From a virus: a stretch of 54,827 bases of DNA. The notes under the pieces are model-generated. The model searched no databases. It saw only the letters and a list, made by a program, of their open reading frames with translations, and was not told the origin of the DNA. The stretch spans positions 1 to 54,827 of IMG/VR virus record IMGVR_UViG_3300021376_000077. One strand, given 5' to 3'. A program made the position numbers and the translations under genes. Positions 16,824 through 23,759 of the stretch are shown piece after piece. The stretch's first letter is position 1, and each line of letters starts with the position of its first letter.

Positions 16824-17543
16824 TTAAACCAACTGCGAGTAGATTACTGTTCCGTTTTGGCACCCAGTACCACCAACAACATTTGTGCTTACATTAGCAG
16901 GGAGCGTTGCCTGAGCTGATATTATTATTACAACTCCACCGCCTCCTCCTCCAGAACCGGCAGTCCCTGGTGCGTTAATTGAAGCATTGACAGTGGTTGC
17001 ATCCGTTGATATATATCTAGCACTTAATATTACAACGCCACCACCTGCCCCAGAAGCACCGCCTGCCCCGCCTCTCAAGAATAATGGATTTATTTGAGAG
17101 GCGGTTACTGAGTACCCGCGAACTGCCTGAACCGGCTGATACCAGTACCCACTCTGAGTTGTTTTATCCCCTGTTCCCCCAGCGCTTGTGGTAGGTGCAG
17201 TGGCATTTGCTGTTGCACTATTTCCTCCAAGTGCATTTATAATGTTTCCCCCAGCGGTGGCTCCACCGCCAGCAATACTTCCATTTGCACTAGACCCTGT
17301 TGCAAACCCGATCACAGCACCGTTACGTAATGTTAAAAGATTTTTAACAAACACACGATATCCATTTGTTATTAATTGTATATTTGCTTGAATTTCTAAA
17401 TTAAAATAATACATATCGGATGTCAAAGTAGTATTTGTAGAAATTGTTACAGAACCATCAGAACCAGACCCATAGATAGGGTCTGGAGCATCAATGAATG
17501 ATGCAAAAGCATTGGCTGCTGGATATTTTATAAAACCTGTCAT
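16824..17543 (-). CDS. Gly-rich adhesin-like protein
   Basis: 239 aa, a shorter relative of the next gene. It shows the same N-terminal beta domain: DPIYGSGSDGSVTI near residue 21, then a strand with MYYFNLEI, then LITNGYRVFVKNLLTLRNG. A glycine/alanine-rich second half follows, with SLRGGAGGASGAGGG-like runs and a hydrophobic VVIIISA strand near the end. It lacks the histidine-rich insert. Its counterpart at 45016-45726 stands in the same order before a large adhesin. It probably forms part of the same tip complex. One base separates it from the 515-aa gene. Confidence 0.7.
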   Translation of the reverse strand: MTGFIKYPAANAFASFIDAPDPIYGSGSDGSVTISTNTTLTSDMYYFNLEIQANIQLITNGYRVFVKNLLTLRNGAVIGFATGSSANGSIAGGGATAGGNIINALGGNSATANATAPTTSAGGTGDKTTQSGYWYQPVQAVRGYSVTASQINPLFLRGGAGGASGAGGGVVILSARYISTDATTVNASINAPGTAGSGGGGGGVVIIISAQATLPANVSTNVVGGTGCQNGTVIYSQLV

Positions 17544-17911
17544 TATGTTTCCTCAATTCCAAATACAGCAATATTGATTGCGGTATTTGAACTGCACAGT
17601 GCAGTTATTTGATCAGAGTTTGTATTATTTGCCGTTGATCCATTGTTATTCAAAACCATTGAGCAGTTAAAAGTGACGGTTTCATTTGCAGCAACAGACA
17701 GTGCACTCAATATATCATGAGTATTGGCTTCAGCAACATTTGCTGGTTTTAAACGAACGGTAACTGTTTTTGCACTATTGGTTGTGTTTGTTAAAATAAT
17801 TTGTTTAATAATTGATGTTGTGCTTTGGGGAACAGTATAAATTACGGAAGAGGCTGTTGTTAACTGAGTTGGGCTTGAAGCCCCAGAGAGTCTTTTTTGT
17901 GTTAAAGCCAC
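17543..17911 (-). CDS. Small beta-sandwich tail-fibre accessory protein
   Basis: 122 aa, beta-rich. The pattern is KRLSGASSPTQL, a strand with VIYTVPQSTTSIIKQIILTNT, then a strand with ANETVTFNCSMVL, and a final strand. The same domain appears at 31760 (N-terminal part), 34766, 35264 and 45730. The recurrent signature is K(Q/x)[IV][IV]xxNxT at the second strand and AANETI/V near the centre. It is probably a trimer-forming fibre or decoration module. The ATG overlaps the upstream stop by one base. Confidence 0.65.
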   Translation of the reverse strand: MALTQKRLSGASSPTQLTTASSVIYTVPQSTTSIIKQIILTNTTNSAKTVTVRLKPANVAEANTHDILSALSVAANETVTFNCSMVLNNNGSTANNTNSDQITALCSSNTAINIAVFGIEET

Positions 17912-18123
17912 TACAAAACCTCCATATATAGTCTAATTAAGATATTCCGATTTTCCTGAGAGGAATTACCACCGCCAGAAGAAGAAAATTCCACTACAGC
18001 ATTGGAAGAGTTTTTATAAAAAATTTTTCCATCTGCATAATTAATAGCAAGTTCGCCATGTTCTAGCGAGGCTGGAACATTTGAAGATGTGCCACTATTT
18101 TTAAGCTTTATAGTATTGGGCAC
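17911..18123 (-). CDS. Short fibre-shaft protein with SLxxGELAINYADGKIFYKN start
   Basis: 70 aa. It begins MPNTIKLKNSGTSSNVPASL followed by EHGELAINYADGKIFYKN, a motif common at the N-terminus of phage tail-fibre proteins, and stops soon after a short Ser/Gly run. The neighbouring 298-aa fibre begins with a related segment. It is either a short accessory protein or a fibre gene truncated after its adaptor. It starts 12 bases after the previous stop. Confidence 0.6.
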   Translation of the reverse strand: MPNTIKLKNSGTSSNVPASLEHGELAINYADGKIFYKNSSNAVVEFSSSGGGNSSQENRNILIRLYMEVL

Positions 18124-18135
18124 CTCGGCCTCCTA

Positions 18136-19032
18136 TCAGAATGTGCCACCATCAATTGTAGCAGTATTGGCTGCTAAATTAGCCAGCTGAGCACTATGCG
18201 CTTGAACATCAGTTCCAATTACAAGACCAAGGTTGGTTCTCGCTGTTGCTGTATCAGTGGCTCCTGTTCCGCCATGGGCAACAGCAATGGCAGTTGCTTG
18301 CCAAGTTCCCGTTGCAATTGTGCCTAAAGAGGTAAGACTTGAACCCGTTATCCCCGAACCCAGTGTTGAGCTACTTAGGACAGATGTACCATTGATATAA
18401 AAAGCCTTTCCACTTGCAAGATTTAAATGCTCTGAGGATGTCCAGGCATCTGTAGAATCAACCCAGTTAAAAGTTTTGTTGGAGGCACCCAGAACGGTGA
18501 TGCCAGCACCATCTGCTGTTGTATCATCTGGCGCTGCAACATTGGCAAGAACAACATTTTTATCCTCAACAGTAAGTGTTGCAGTATTTAGTGTTGTTGT
18601 ATTGCCTTGAACAACCAAATCACCGGTAACGGTCAAATCACCAGGAGTTGTAATATTGGGAGCTAATGATATTGTATTCCCAGCAACTGCAATTTGATTT
18701 GCTGTTCCACTTATTACAACTGTTGCATTAGTAATAGCGTTATCAACATAAAGTTTTGTAGTGGCGTGTGTATCAGCAGTTGGCGTAGGAACAATAGTGA
18801 TTCCAGTAAATGTTTTATTGCCAGTTACAGTTTGAACACTGGACAAAGTAAGGTATGCACCAGCACCACCAATTGCTTCTACGCTTGTAGCAGCCCCGCC
18901 TGCGCCTCCTGTGCCTTTGCCATAATAAAGAACATCATTAACTTCATTATATGCAATTTCTGCATTTTCTAAAGAAGATGGCGCACCCGATGCTCCAGAA
19001 GACCTTCTTTTAATTCTAATGGTATTTGCCAT
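18136..19032 (-). CDS. Tail fibre protein
   Basis: 298 aa from the ATG at 19032, which follows GGAGG by 9 bases; an upstream in-frame start would lie before this ribosome site. N-terminal MANTIRIKR and SSLENAEIAYNEVNDVLYYG match the fibre adaptor motif. The middle contains the fibre repeat TPTADTHATTKLYVDNAI, a shaft region (TVTGDLVVQGNTTTLNTATL and VEDKNVVLAN), and the common fibre segment AVAHGGTGATDTATARTNLG near residue 265. The same segments occur in the plus-strand fibres at 23760 and 25297. It would form a trimeric fibre shaft. Confidence 0.75.
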   Translation of the reverse strand: MANTIRIKRRSSGASGAPSSLENAEIAYNEVNDVLYYGKGTGGAGGAATSVEAIGGAGAYLTLSSVQTVTGNKTFTGITIVPTPTADTHATTKLYVDNAITNATVVISGTANQIAVAGNTISLAPNITTPGDLTVTGDLVVQGNTTTLNTATLTVEDKNVVLANVAAPDDTTADGAGITVLGASNKTFNWVDSTDAWTSSEHLNLASGKAFYINGTSVLSSSTLGSGITGSSLTSLGTIATGTWQATAIAVAHGGTGATDTATARTNLGLVIGTDVQAHSAQLANLAANTATIDGGTF

Positions 19033-19033
19033 A

Positions 19034-19309
19034 TTAGTAATTTCCTCCATCTAGTAATGTATTTGCGATGGAATGAACATGGTCAGTCCTCGCAGCAATA
19101 TTTAAAACCCCAACAGATGCCACTCTCGCAATATCTTCTGGGGCTGTTGTCGCATATGATGCATTTGCCAAGTTAATTGTAGCAGGAACGGTGTTAATAA
19201 CACTTACATCATTTGTTTGGATTGTTATTGATGTTACATCGCTATTAGAAACAGTAAGTTGTGTGATGTCCCCAGTTTTGACAGTTAAATTTGTTATTTC
19301 CGCAGACAT
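19034..19309 (-). CDS. Small repeat protein in the fibre-adaptor position
   Basis: 91 aa. The N-terminal half is a run of short beta-strand repeats with alternating Thr/Val (TNLTVKTGDITQLTVSNSD and VTSITIQTNDVSVINT). The C-terminal half contains a RTDHVHSI segment. Its positional equivalent on the plus strand at 23439 also has short repeated strands and an RHTHS segment. Both follow a BppU-like protein and precede fibre genes. Probably a structural adaptor; no family identified. Confidence 0.55.
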   Translation of the reverse strand: MSAEITNLTVKTGDITQLTVSNSDVTSITIQTNDVSVINTVPATINLANASYATTAPEDIARVASVGVLNIAARTDHVHSIANTLLDGGNY

Positions 19310-19638
19310 TACGAAACATCCGGGCTAACCGTCACCTTCCCTTGCAACAAGGTGGTGACCACGCTTCCATTGGTTTGTTGTAAATCATAAACATAAATAC
19401 CTGGCCTAATATTTGCAGAGTTTGCTGATGTCATTGTAAAAGTAAGGGTGCCGTTTGCATTATCTGTTTTAGACACATCAAAAATTGCTGTATTTGAGGT
19501 GGCATGGACAGATGTTTTCATAGATGCGACAAAAGACATTGCCGAAATATTAATATTGGCATTTGCCGAATCTTTTAAACGAACCTCATGAACATAAGTG
19601 TCGCCTCGATGTATTGCAATATTTTTTTCCGCCGCCAT
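19309..19638 (-). CDS. BppU-like beta protein (fibre/baseplate adaptor)
   Basis: 109 aa. Pattern: GDTYVHEVRLKDS near residue 11, a strand with MSFVASMKTS, then a C-terminal IYVYDLQQTNGSVVTTLL and KVTVSPDVS. This fold pattern (an RGDT start, paired strands, and YDL near the end) resembles the N-terminal domain of BppU-type baseplate upper proteins. It is homologous to the plus-strand gene at 23071. It starts directly after the Cys-rich peptide gene. Confidence 0.6.
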   Translation of the reverse strand: MAAEKNIAIHRGDTYVHEVRLKDSANANINISAMSFVASMKTSVHATSNTAIFDVSKTDNANGTLTFTMTSANSANIRPGIYVYDLQQTNGSVVTTLLQGKVTVSPDVS

Positions 19639-19719
19639 CTAGCAATCGCACTCCTCACAGCCACATTCGCAGCACTCGGTGCATTCACAGCCACATCCAC
19701 AATCTTTTGTTCTAGACAT
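19639..19719 (-). CDS. 26-residue cysteine-rich peptide
   Basis: A 26-aa reading frame starting MSRTKDC and continuing with 10 cysteines in its last 20 residues, mostly in CxC spacing with Glu between them. A good Shine-Dalgarno (GAGGT, 5 bases before the ATG) lies inside the 3-prime end of the endolysin gene, and the stop abuts the ATG of the next gene. The spacing and ribosome site argue that it is translated. Cys density is like a metallothionein or iron-sulfur/zinc-binding peptide. Function unknown. Confidence 0.6.
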   Translation of the reverse strand: MSRTKDCGCGCECTECCECGCEECDC

Positions 19720-19729
19720 ACCGACCTCG

Positions 19730-20260
19730 TTACTGACCGGGCTTTGGTAATGCTTTCCACGCTGCTTCCATTTTTGCAGCGTCCTTGGCAAATTCTTGTT
19801 CAAGTTCAATGTGAATCCACTTGCCACCAAATGAGCCAGCATTATCTTTTTCGTTATAAACTTTTACGCCCTTGGCCCCCTCCCCACGCGAGCAACGAAA
19901 ACCTCTTCCATAACCAACCTTTTTGTCAGATTTGTCGGCATCGTATGCGTAGTCATGAATCTCAACAATGCCGAGCTCCTTTGCATACTTCAGGAACCAA
20001 TCCCACATCTCAACGCCAACCTTGCGGTCTGTGTATCCGATGTCCGCAGCTGCCCCAGTGGCATGAACCGACAGGTACTTCTCCATGCCCGGGTCACCAA
20101 TTTTCTTTCCTTCTGTATGCTTATTCCTCATAAGACGGGCCGAGTAGATGCCCATATTGGTTGCTTTCCATCTGCGACCACATGCGGCAACAAACCACTC
20201 GGTTCCCGCGCCAGCTTTTTTGCCGTCAAATGATGGGTAATAAGGATACTTACGAGGCAT
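19730..20260 (-). CDS. Endolysin, M15-type peptidase
   Basis: 176 aa from the ATG at 20260, which overlaps the holin stop as TGATG; a GTG three bases upstream is an alternative. Zinc ligands of the M15/VanY-type carboxypeptidase fold are visible as H66 and D73 in LSVHATGAAADIGY and H150 in GGKWIHIELE. It would cut peptide cross-links of peptidoglycan at lysis. It follows two small membrane proteins that are holin candidates. No cell-wall binding domain or signal peptide is seen. It is distinct from the M15 domain at the right edge of the window. Confidence 0.8.
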   Translation of the reverse strand: MPRKYPYYPSFDGKKAGAGTEWFVAACGRRWKATNMGIYSARLMRNKHTEGKKIGDPGMEKYLSVHATGAAADIGYTDRKVGVEMWDWFLKYAKELGIVEIHDYAYDADKSDKKVGYGRGFRCSRGEGAKGVKVYNEKDNAGSFGGKWIHIELEQEFAKDAAKMEAAWKALPKPGQ

Positions 20261-20454
20261 CACTTAGACCCTTTACCAAAAGCAACATCTTTTGGATTTA
20301 CATATCTCACCAAGACTGGCAGGGTAGCGGCCCAAAGTGCATTAAGGGCAGCCTTGGGATCGCCAGTTGAAGCATATACAGCTACAGCAGCGCCAAGAAC
20401 GCTTCTTGCGTAAGAGGCAATAATAGCCTTGTTTTGTTCAGATAATTTAATCAT
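20260..20454 (-). CDS. Holin candidate
   Basis: 64 aa with one long hydrophobic stretch (SYARSVLGAAVAVYASTG) and a second, shorter one (AALNALWAATLPVLVRYV), and charged ends. GGAGG lies 5 bases before the ATG. It directly precedes and overlaps the endolysin. Small two-helix proteins beside an endolysin are typical holins. The plus-strand 71-aa protein at 22780 has a similar layout. Confidence 0.6.
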   Translation of the reverse strand: MIKLSEQNKAIIASYARSVLGAAVAVYASTGDPKAALNALWAATLPVLVRYVNPKDVAFGKGSK

Positions 20455-20488
20455 AAAAACCTCCTATATGATATATAGACATTATAGC

Positions 20489-20737
20489 CTATTCAGAATC
20501 TGCATGGTTAGTCTTAGCTTTGCTAAAAATGGCTTGAATTTCACTTTGATCAAGTTTGCCATCATCTAAGAAAGCGTTTGCCAAACCCTCAACGACCTTG
20601 GCAACCCCTCCAATTCCTGCCATCAAACATGCTTTCCAAAGATCAACACCAGCAATGGCACCGGCTCCGATAACGCCTAATCCAGACGCTCCAAAGACAG
20701 CTAAAATTCTTAATAACACATTTCTTGTATTAGACAT
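20489..20737 (-). CDS. Small membrane protein, holin or antiholin candidate
   Basis: 82 aa, with a hydrophobic first half (ILAVFGASGLGVIGAGAIAG and then a Gly-rich LMAGIGGVAKVV segment) and a charged, helical C-terminus (DDGKLDQSEIQAIF, which resembles an EF-hand-like loop but lacks the full consensus). An AGGAGA Shine-Dalgarno precedes the ATG. It lies between the surface protein and the second holin candidate. A holin/antiholin pair is plausible but unproven. Confidence 0.5.
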   Translation of the reverse strand: MSNTRNVLLRILAVFGASGLGVIGAGAIAGVDLWKACLMAGIGGVAKVVEGLANAFLDDGKLDQSEIQAIFSKAKTNHADSE

Positions 20738-20745
20738 AATTTCTC

Positions 20746-22689
20746 CTATTCATCATTACTAAGCATTACGCTTATGTAATGAACCAAAAAAGCAACAGAT
20801 GTTGCAATTAAGGTAATCTTTCTAGTATCCCCAGAAAGTGTTGCAAAAACAATAATAGTGCTAGATATTGTAAATGCAAGAGCAGCGGTTTCTTTGCTGA
20901 ACTTTTTAATAAAATTCCATATACTGAATTTTTTCATTCCATCCTCCGTGTATTTATAAATACTATTTGTGGTGTAACTTTCATCATCACCATTTGGCCC
21001 CTCAATCTCGGGAGCCTCCTCATCCTCCTCTTCCCCCTCCTCTTCTTTTTTAAAAGCAGAATTGCTGTCTGATGGCTTGGGGGAGTTTAAACCTCCGCCA
21101 GAACCTCCTGAGCGTGGTTCTGGGCCTCTGACGGGGGCTGCGGCTGCTGCGGTGGCAATGCTTGCTATAGCAAGAAGAGTCCTTCTTTCTTTAACTGGAA
21201 TTGCCGACCCTGTTGGTACATAATCATCAAAACCATCTGCATAAATGTTTATTTCTTCTTCAAAAGCTTCTCTGACTTCTGCCGGGGCATCCTGAACAGC
21301 TTCAATAATTTGAGTTTTTTCTTCTTCTGTTATATCTGAAGTATCAATTGATTGAAAAACCTGTGTGGCTTGTTCTTGCGTTATTTCTTGCAAAACATCT
21401 TTATTTGTAGCCAAATCAACAGCTTCTTCTGTTGTTATAGTTTCTGTAATTTCAGGAATAGTTGTCGTTGTTGGTATTGTTGTTGGGATTGGTAGTGTTG
21501 TTGTCGTTGTACTTGACAATGTTGTTGTCGTTAAACTTGGTGTAATAATCAGTGTAGTGGTAGTGTTTGGAATAGTCGTTGTGGAGGTTGTTGTAGATGT
21601 TGTCGTGGTTTGTTGCACCGTGGTTTCTGGTACCGTGGTTGTTTGCTCTACCGTGCTTGGCGATAACAATATTGTTGTACTGGTGGTTTGAGGAATAGTA
21701 GTAGTCGTTGTAGTTGTTGTAGTGGTAGTAGTGGGCGGAGTAGGATCAATCACCACGGCATCAACAGTTGCCTGGGGTCCGTACATACAGGACCCAGCAC
21801 CCTCTCCGACGCATGGGGCTGTCCCTGCCTGAATCTTAAATCTCACTGGTCCGTATCCAGTTGTTCCAGGCCACATCCATGGGCCGAGGCTGTATGAAGT
21901 ATTTACGGCGTATGTCCACACCCCCCAACCACCAGCTTCTACCCCATCAACCAGGTCATGAAACAAAATGTTGTACATATATGGGGCAGTGTTGCTTGGT
22001 GTTGGGGCGTTCCAACTCAAAACAACATTTCCATCGTTGTCTGCTACCGCTGTGAGATTTTGAACAGAGTTAAAGTATGGCGCTATCGTTGTGGTTGTAG
22101 TACTGGTAGTAGTCGTGGTTGGCGCAACGACAGTCTTCGTAAAAGCAGAGGCGGGAACCACCTGCCATCCCGAACCTATATCCCAGTAGAGAGTCGTATT
22201 GGCTCCGCCACCATTTTCGTAATACCAATATGTGATTGGCTTGGAAACTCCAGCGCTAAAAGAAACGTACTGTGACGGGTTGCCCCAGCCGCCCTTGTCA
22301 ACCCAGTTGTTGTCTATCAAAACATTGTCTATATAGAGTTTGGTTCCGTCATCCGCAGCGGGCAAGAACCTAAACGAGCCAGTCACGGGCAGGGTTATGT
22401 GACCTTCATACTTAACAATAAAGTCTTCGTACATGTTGAACAGCGGTGCATTGTCAAAGTTCTGATTAATCTGAGTGAGAGTGGTGGTTCCAACGACCGG
22501 GCGACCGCTGACCGTGGGGAGTGGAGGCGAATTGTTGTAGCCAAAGTTGTTGTAAACGGTTACACTAAGTCCTGGTTCGGCTTGGGCAGAAATACCGCCA
22601 ATTCCTACCATAGGCGAAATAAATGAGCCGCCAATCGTCGCAAGTAAAATCCAGCTGCCACTTCTGCGGCGAAGTTTCCCGGGGGACAT
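20746..22689 (-). CDS. Surface protein: PA14 domain, fibronectin III domain, Thr-rich linkers, C-terminal membrane anchor
   Basis: 647 aa. The first about 37 residues form a Sec signal peptide (RRRSG, hydrophobic core, AQA before EPG). Residues about 38-190 resemble a PA14 domain (VKYEGHITLPVTGSFRF, DDGTKLYIDNVLIDN). About 210-310 form a fibronectin type III domain (LTAVADNDGNVVLSWNAPT). Long Thr/Ser-rich stretches follow near 195-205 and 315-415, then an acidic helical region, an RRTLLAIASIA segment, a Glu-rich linker, and two hydrophobic C-terminal helices. It would be exported and anchored in the membrane with a carbohydrate-binding-like head. It is the first gene of the leftward transcript. 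Superinfection control, lysis or envelope modification are possible roles. Confidence 0.75.
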   Translation of the reverse strand: MSPGKLRRRSGSWILLATIGGSFISPMVGIGGISAQAEPGLSVTVYNNFGYNNSPPLPTVSGRPVVGTTTLTQINQNFDNAPLFNMYEDFIVKYEGHITLPVTGSFRFLPAADDGTKLYIDNVLIDNNWVDKGGWGNPSQYVSFSAGVSKPITYWYYENGGGANTTLYWDIGSGWQVVPASAFTKTVVAPTTTTTSTTTTTIAPYFNSVQNLTAVADNDGNVVLSWNAPTPSNTAPYMYNILFHDLVDGVEAGGWGVWTYAVNTSYSLGPWMWPGTTGYGPVRFKIQAGTAPCVGEGAGSCMYGPQATVDAVVIDPTPPTTTTTTTTTTTTIPQTTSTTILLSPSTVEQTTTVPETTVQQTTTTSTTTSTTTIPNTTTTLIITPSLTTTTLSSTTTTTLPIPTTIPTTTTIPEITETITTEEAVDLATNKDVLQEITQEQATQVFQSIDTSDITEEEKTQIIEAVQDAPAEVREAFEEEINIYADGFDDYVPTGSAIPVKERRTLLAIASIATAAAAAPVRGPEPRSGGSGGGLNSPKPSDSNSAFKKEEEGEEEDEEAPEIEGPNGDDESYTTNSIYKYTEDGMKKFSIWNFIKKFSKETAALAFTISSTIIVFATLSGDTRKITLIATSVAFLVHYISVMLSNDE

Positions 22690-22779
22690 AGAAACCTCCT
22701 GAATTTAAATCTTACCACTTATTAAAAACTTCTAAATTTAACGCTTTGTGATAAAATTCAAGGTGGCGAAGGAGAATTC
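22690..22779. promoter_or_regulatory. Divergent start region between leftward and rightward genes
   Basis: This 90-bp AT-rich gap separates oppositely transcribed genes, each with a strong Shine-Dalgarno: AGGAGG for the leftward gene (complement of 22695-22700) and AAGGAG at 22769-22774 for the rightward holin. On the minus strand TGGTAAGAT at 22709-22717 fits an extended -10. On the plus strand a weaker TGTGATAAAAT lies at 22747-22757. Convincing -35 boxes were not seen. Base composition changes visibly here. Confidence 0.5.
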
Positions 22780-22995
22780 ATGAATACAAAATTCGCAAAA
22801 GAAGCAGCAGAGAGGGCAGTAAGAACTTTCTTCCAGGGATATCTGGCTTACTGGATGGTAAATGGGGCGGATTTTGACAGCCTGATTGCAGGCGACAGCT
22901 TAAAGGCTGGAGTCGTTGCCCTTGCGCTATCAGTAGCCATGAGCCTTGGTTTAAAAAACGTTGGGCCAAATAAAGGCTCAGCGAGCGCCGTCTGA
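22780..22995 (+). CDS. Holin candidate, first gene of the rightward block
   Basis: 71 aa with an amphipathic N-terminus (AKEAAERAVRTFFQGYLAYW) and a hydrophobic segment (GVVALALSVAMSLGL) followed by a short polar tail. The size and layout match the left block 64-aa holin candidate. Here no endolysin gene adjoins; the next gene is the BppU-like protein. AAGGAG stands 5 bases before the ATG. It starts the second set of adaptor and fibre genes. Confidence 0.55.
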   Translation: MNTKFAKEAAERAVRTFFQGYLAYWMVNGADFDSLIAGDSLKAGVVALALSVAMSLGLKNVGPNKGSASAV

Positions 22996-23070
22996 TTATT
23001 CCTAAATCAAAAGGCATTCCTCATCTACAATAATTTCATGCGTTTCTAGCAGCAGAGGAGCTGGCCAAAC

Positions 23071-23442
23071 ATGCTTTCAGGCGTTTACAACATAACCTGC
23101 GAGCAGGGAGCTACGTTCGTAAGGCTGATTGAGCTTGAGTATCCAGACCCACTAGAACCAGATGTGTATCTAGATTTTGACCTATCTGGATTTACCGCTC
23201 GTCTTCAGGTACGTCGAACTATAGAAAGCTCAACATTTTTTGTTGAACTAACGTCCGAAAATGGTGGGATAGAAATGCAGCCGGGTGGAATATTAAACGC
23301 AATGCGTGTATATATGGATGACGAACTTACTTCAACAATTCCATCTGATGGTGTTTATGACTTAGAAATAGAGTCGGCGGCCGGGGAAGTGTCAAGAGTT
23401 ATAAGAGGAACATTTACTCTATTGCCGCAGGTAACACGATGA
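23071..23442 (+). CDS. BppU-like beta protein (fibre/baseplate adaptor)
   Basis: 123 aa, homologous to the leftward gene at 19309-19638: both start with a QGATF/RGDTY strand, contain a central strand with DLSGFTARLQVRRT or MSFVASMKTS, and end with YDLEIESAAG or YDLQQTNGS and a terminal strand. It resembles the N-terminal domain of BppU-type proteins. It is followed with a 4-base overlap by a small repeat protein, in the same order as in the left block. Confidence 0.6.
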   Translation: MLSGVYNITCEQGATFVRLIELEYPDPLEPDVYLDFDLSGFTARLQVRRTIESSTFFVELTSENGGIEMQPGGILNAMRVYMDDELTSTIPSDGVYDLEIESAAGEVSRVIRGTFTLLPQVTR

Positions 23443-23747
23443 GCAACGTTCCCAACAATGTAGTCATAGTTCAAGATGTTCCCAATCAGGTAATAGTCAA
23501 CCAAGACGCACCGAATCAGGTAGTCGTCAGAACTGGCGGACAGGCTGGAAACACAAGAAGACATACTCATTCGCAGGCAATGGCCTCTACTGAATGGGTG
23601 ATTAACCACACGCTCGGAGGGAAGCCATCCGTTACTATCGTCGATTCTGCAGATACGGTAGTAGTTGGTGAGGTAACATATAACAGTAATTCGCAAGTGA
23701 CGGTAACGTTTACTGCGGCTTTCTCCGGATATGCATATCTAACATAA
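23439..23747 (+). CDS. Small repeat protein in the fibre-adaptor position
   Basis: 102 aa. The first 32 residues are three short repeats of the form [DN]xPNxVxVxxD (NVPNNVVIVQD, DVPNQVIVNQD, DAPNQVVVRTG). A segment NTRRHTHSQ follows, then a beta domain (STEWVINHTLGGKPSVTIVD) common in phage fibres. It overlaps the previous stop as ATGA. It is the counterpart of the leftward 91-aa gene by order and by the repeat-plus-HTH layout. Likely a fibre-docking module. Confidence 0.6.
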   Translation: MSNVPNNVVIVQDVPNQVIVNQDAPNQVVVRTGGQAGNTRRHTHSQAMASTEWVINHTLGGKPSVTIVDSADTVVVGEVTYNSNSQVTVTFTAAFSGYAYLT

Positions 23748-23759
23748 AGGCGAGGCCAA

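Noticed and set aside
21400-21740. Repeated GTTGTNGTNGT-like blocks looked at first like a repeat array or CRISPR.
   Set aside because: They are ACN threonine codons of the surface protein linkers; there are no regular spacers of equal length.
22778-23017. Minus-strand frame of 79 codons opposite the rightward holin.
   Set aside because: Overlaps the holin completely, has no ribosome site and no recognisable domain.
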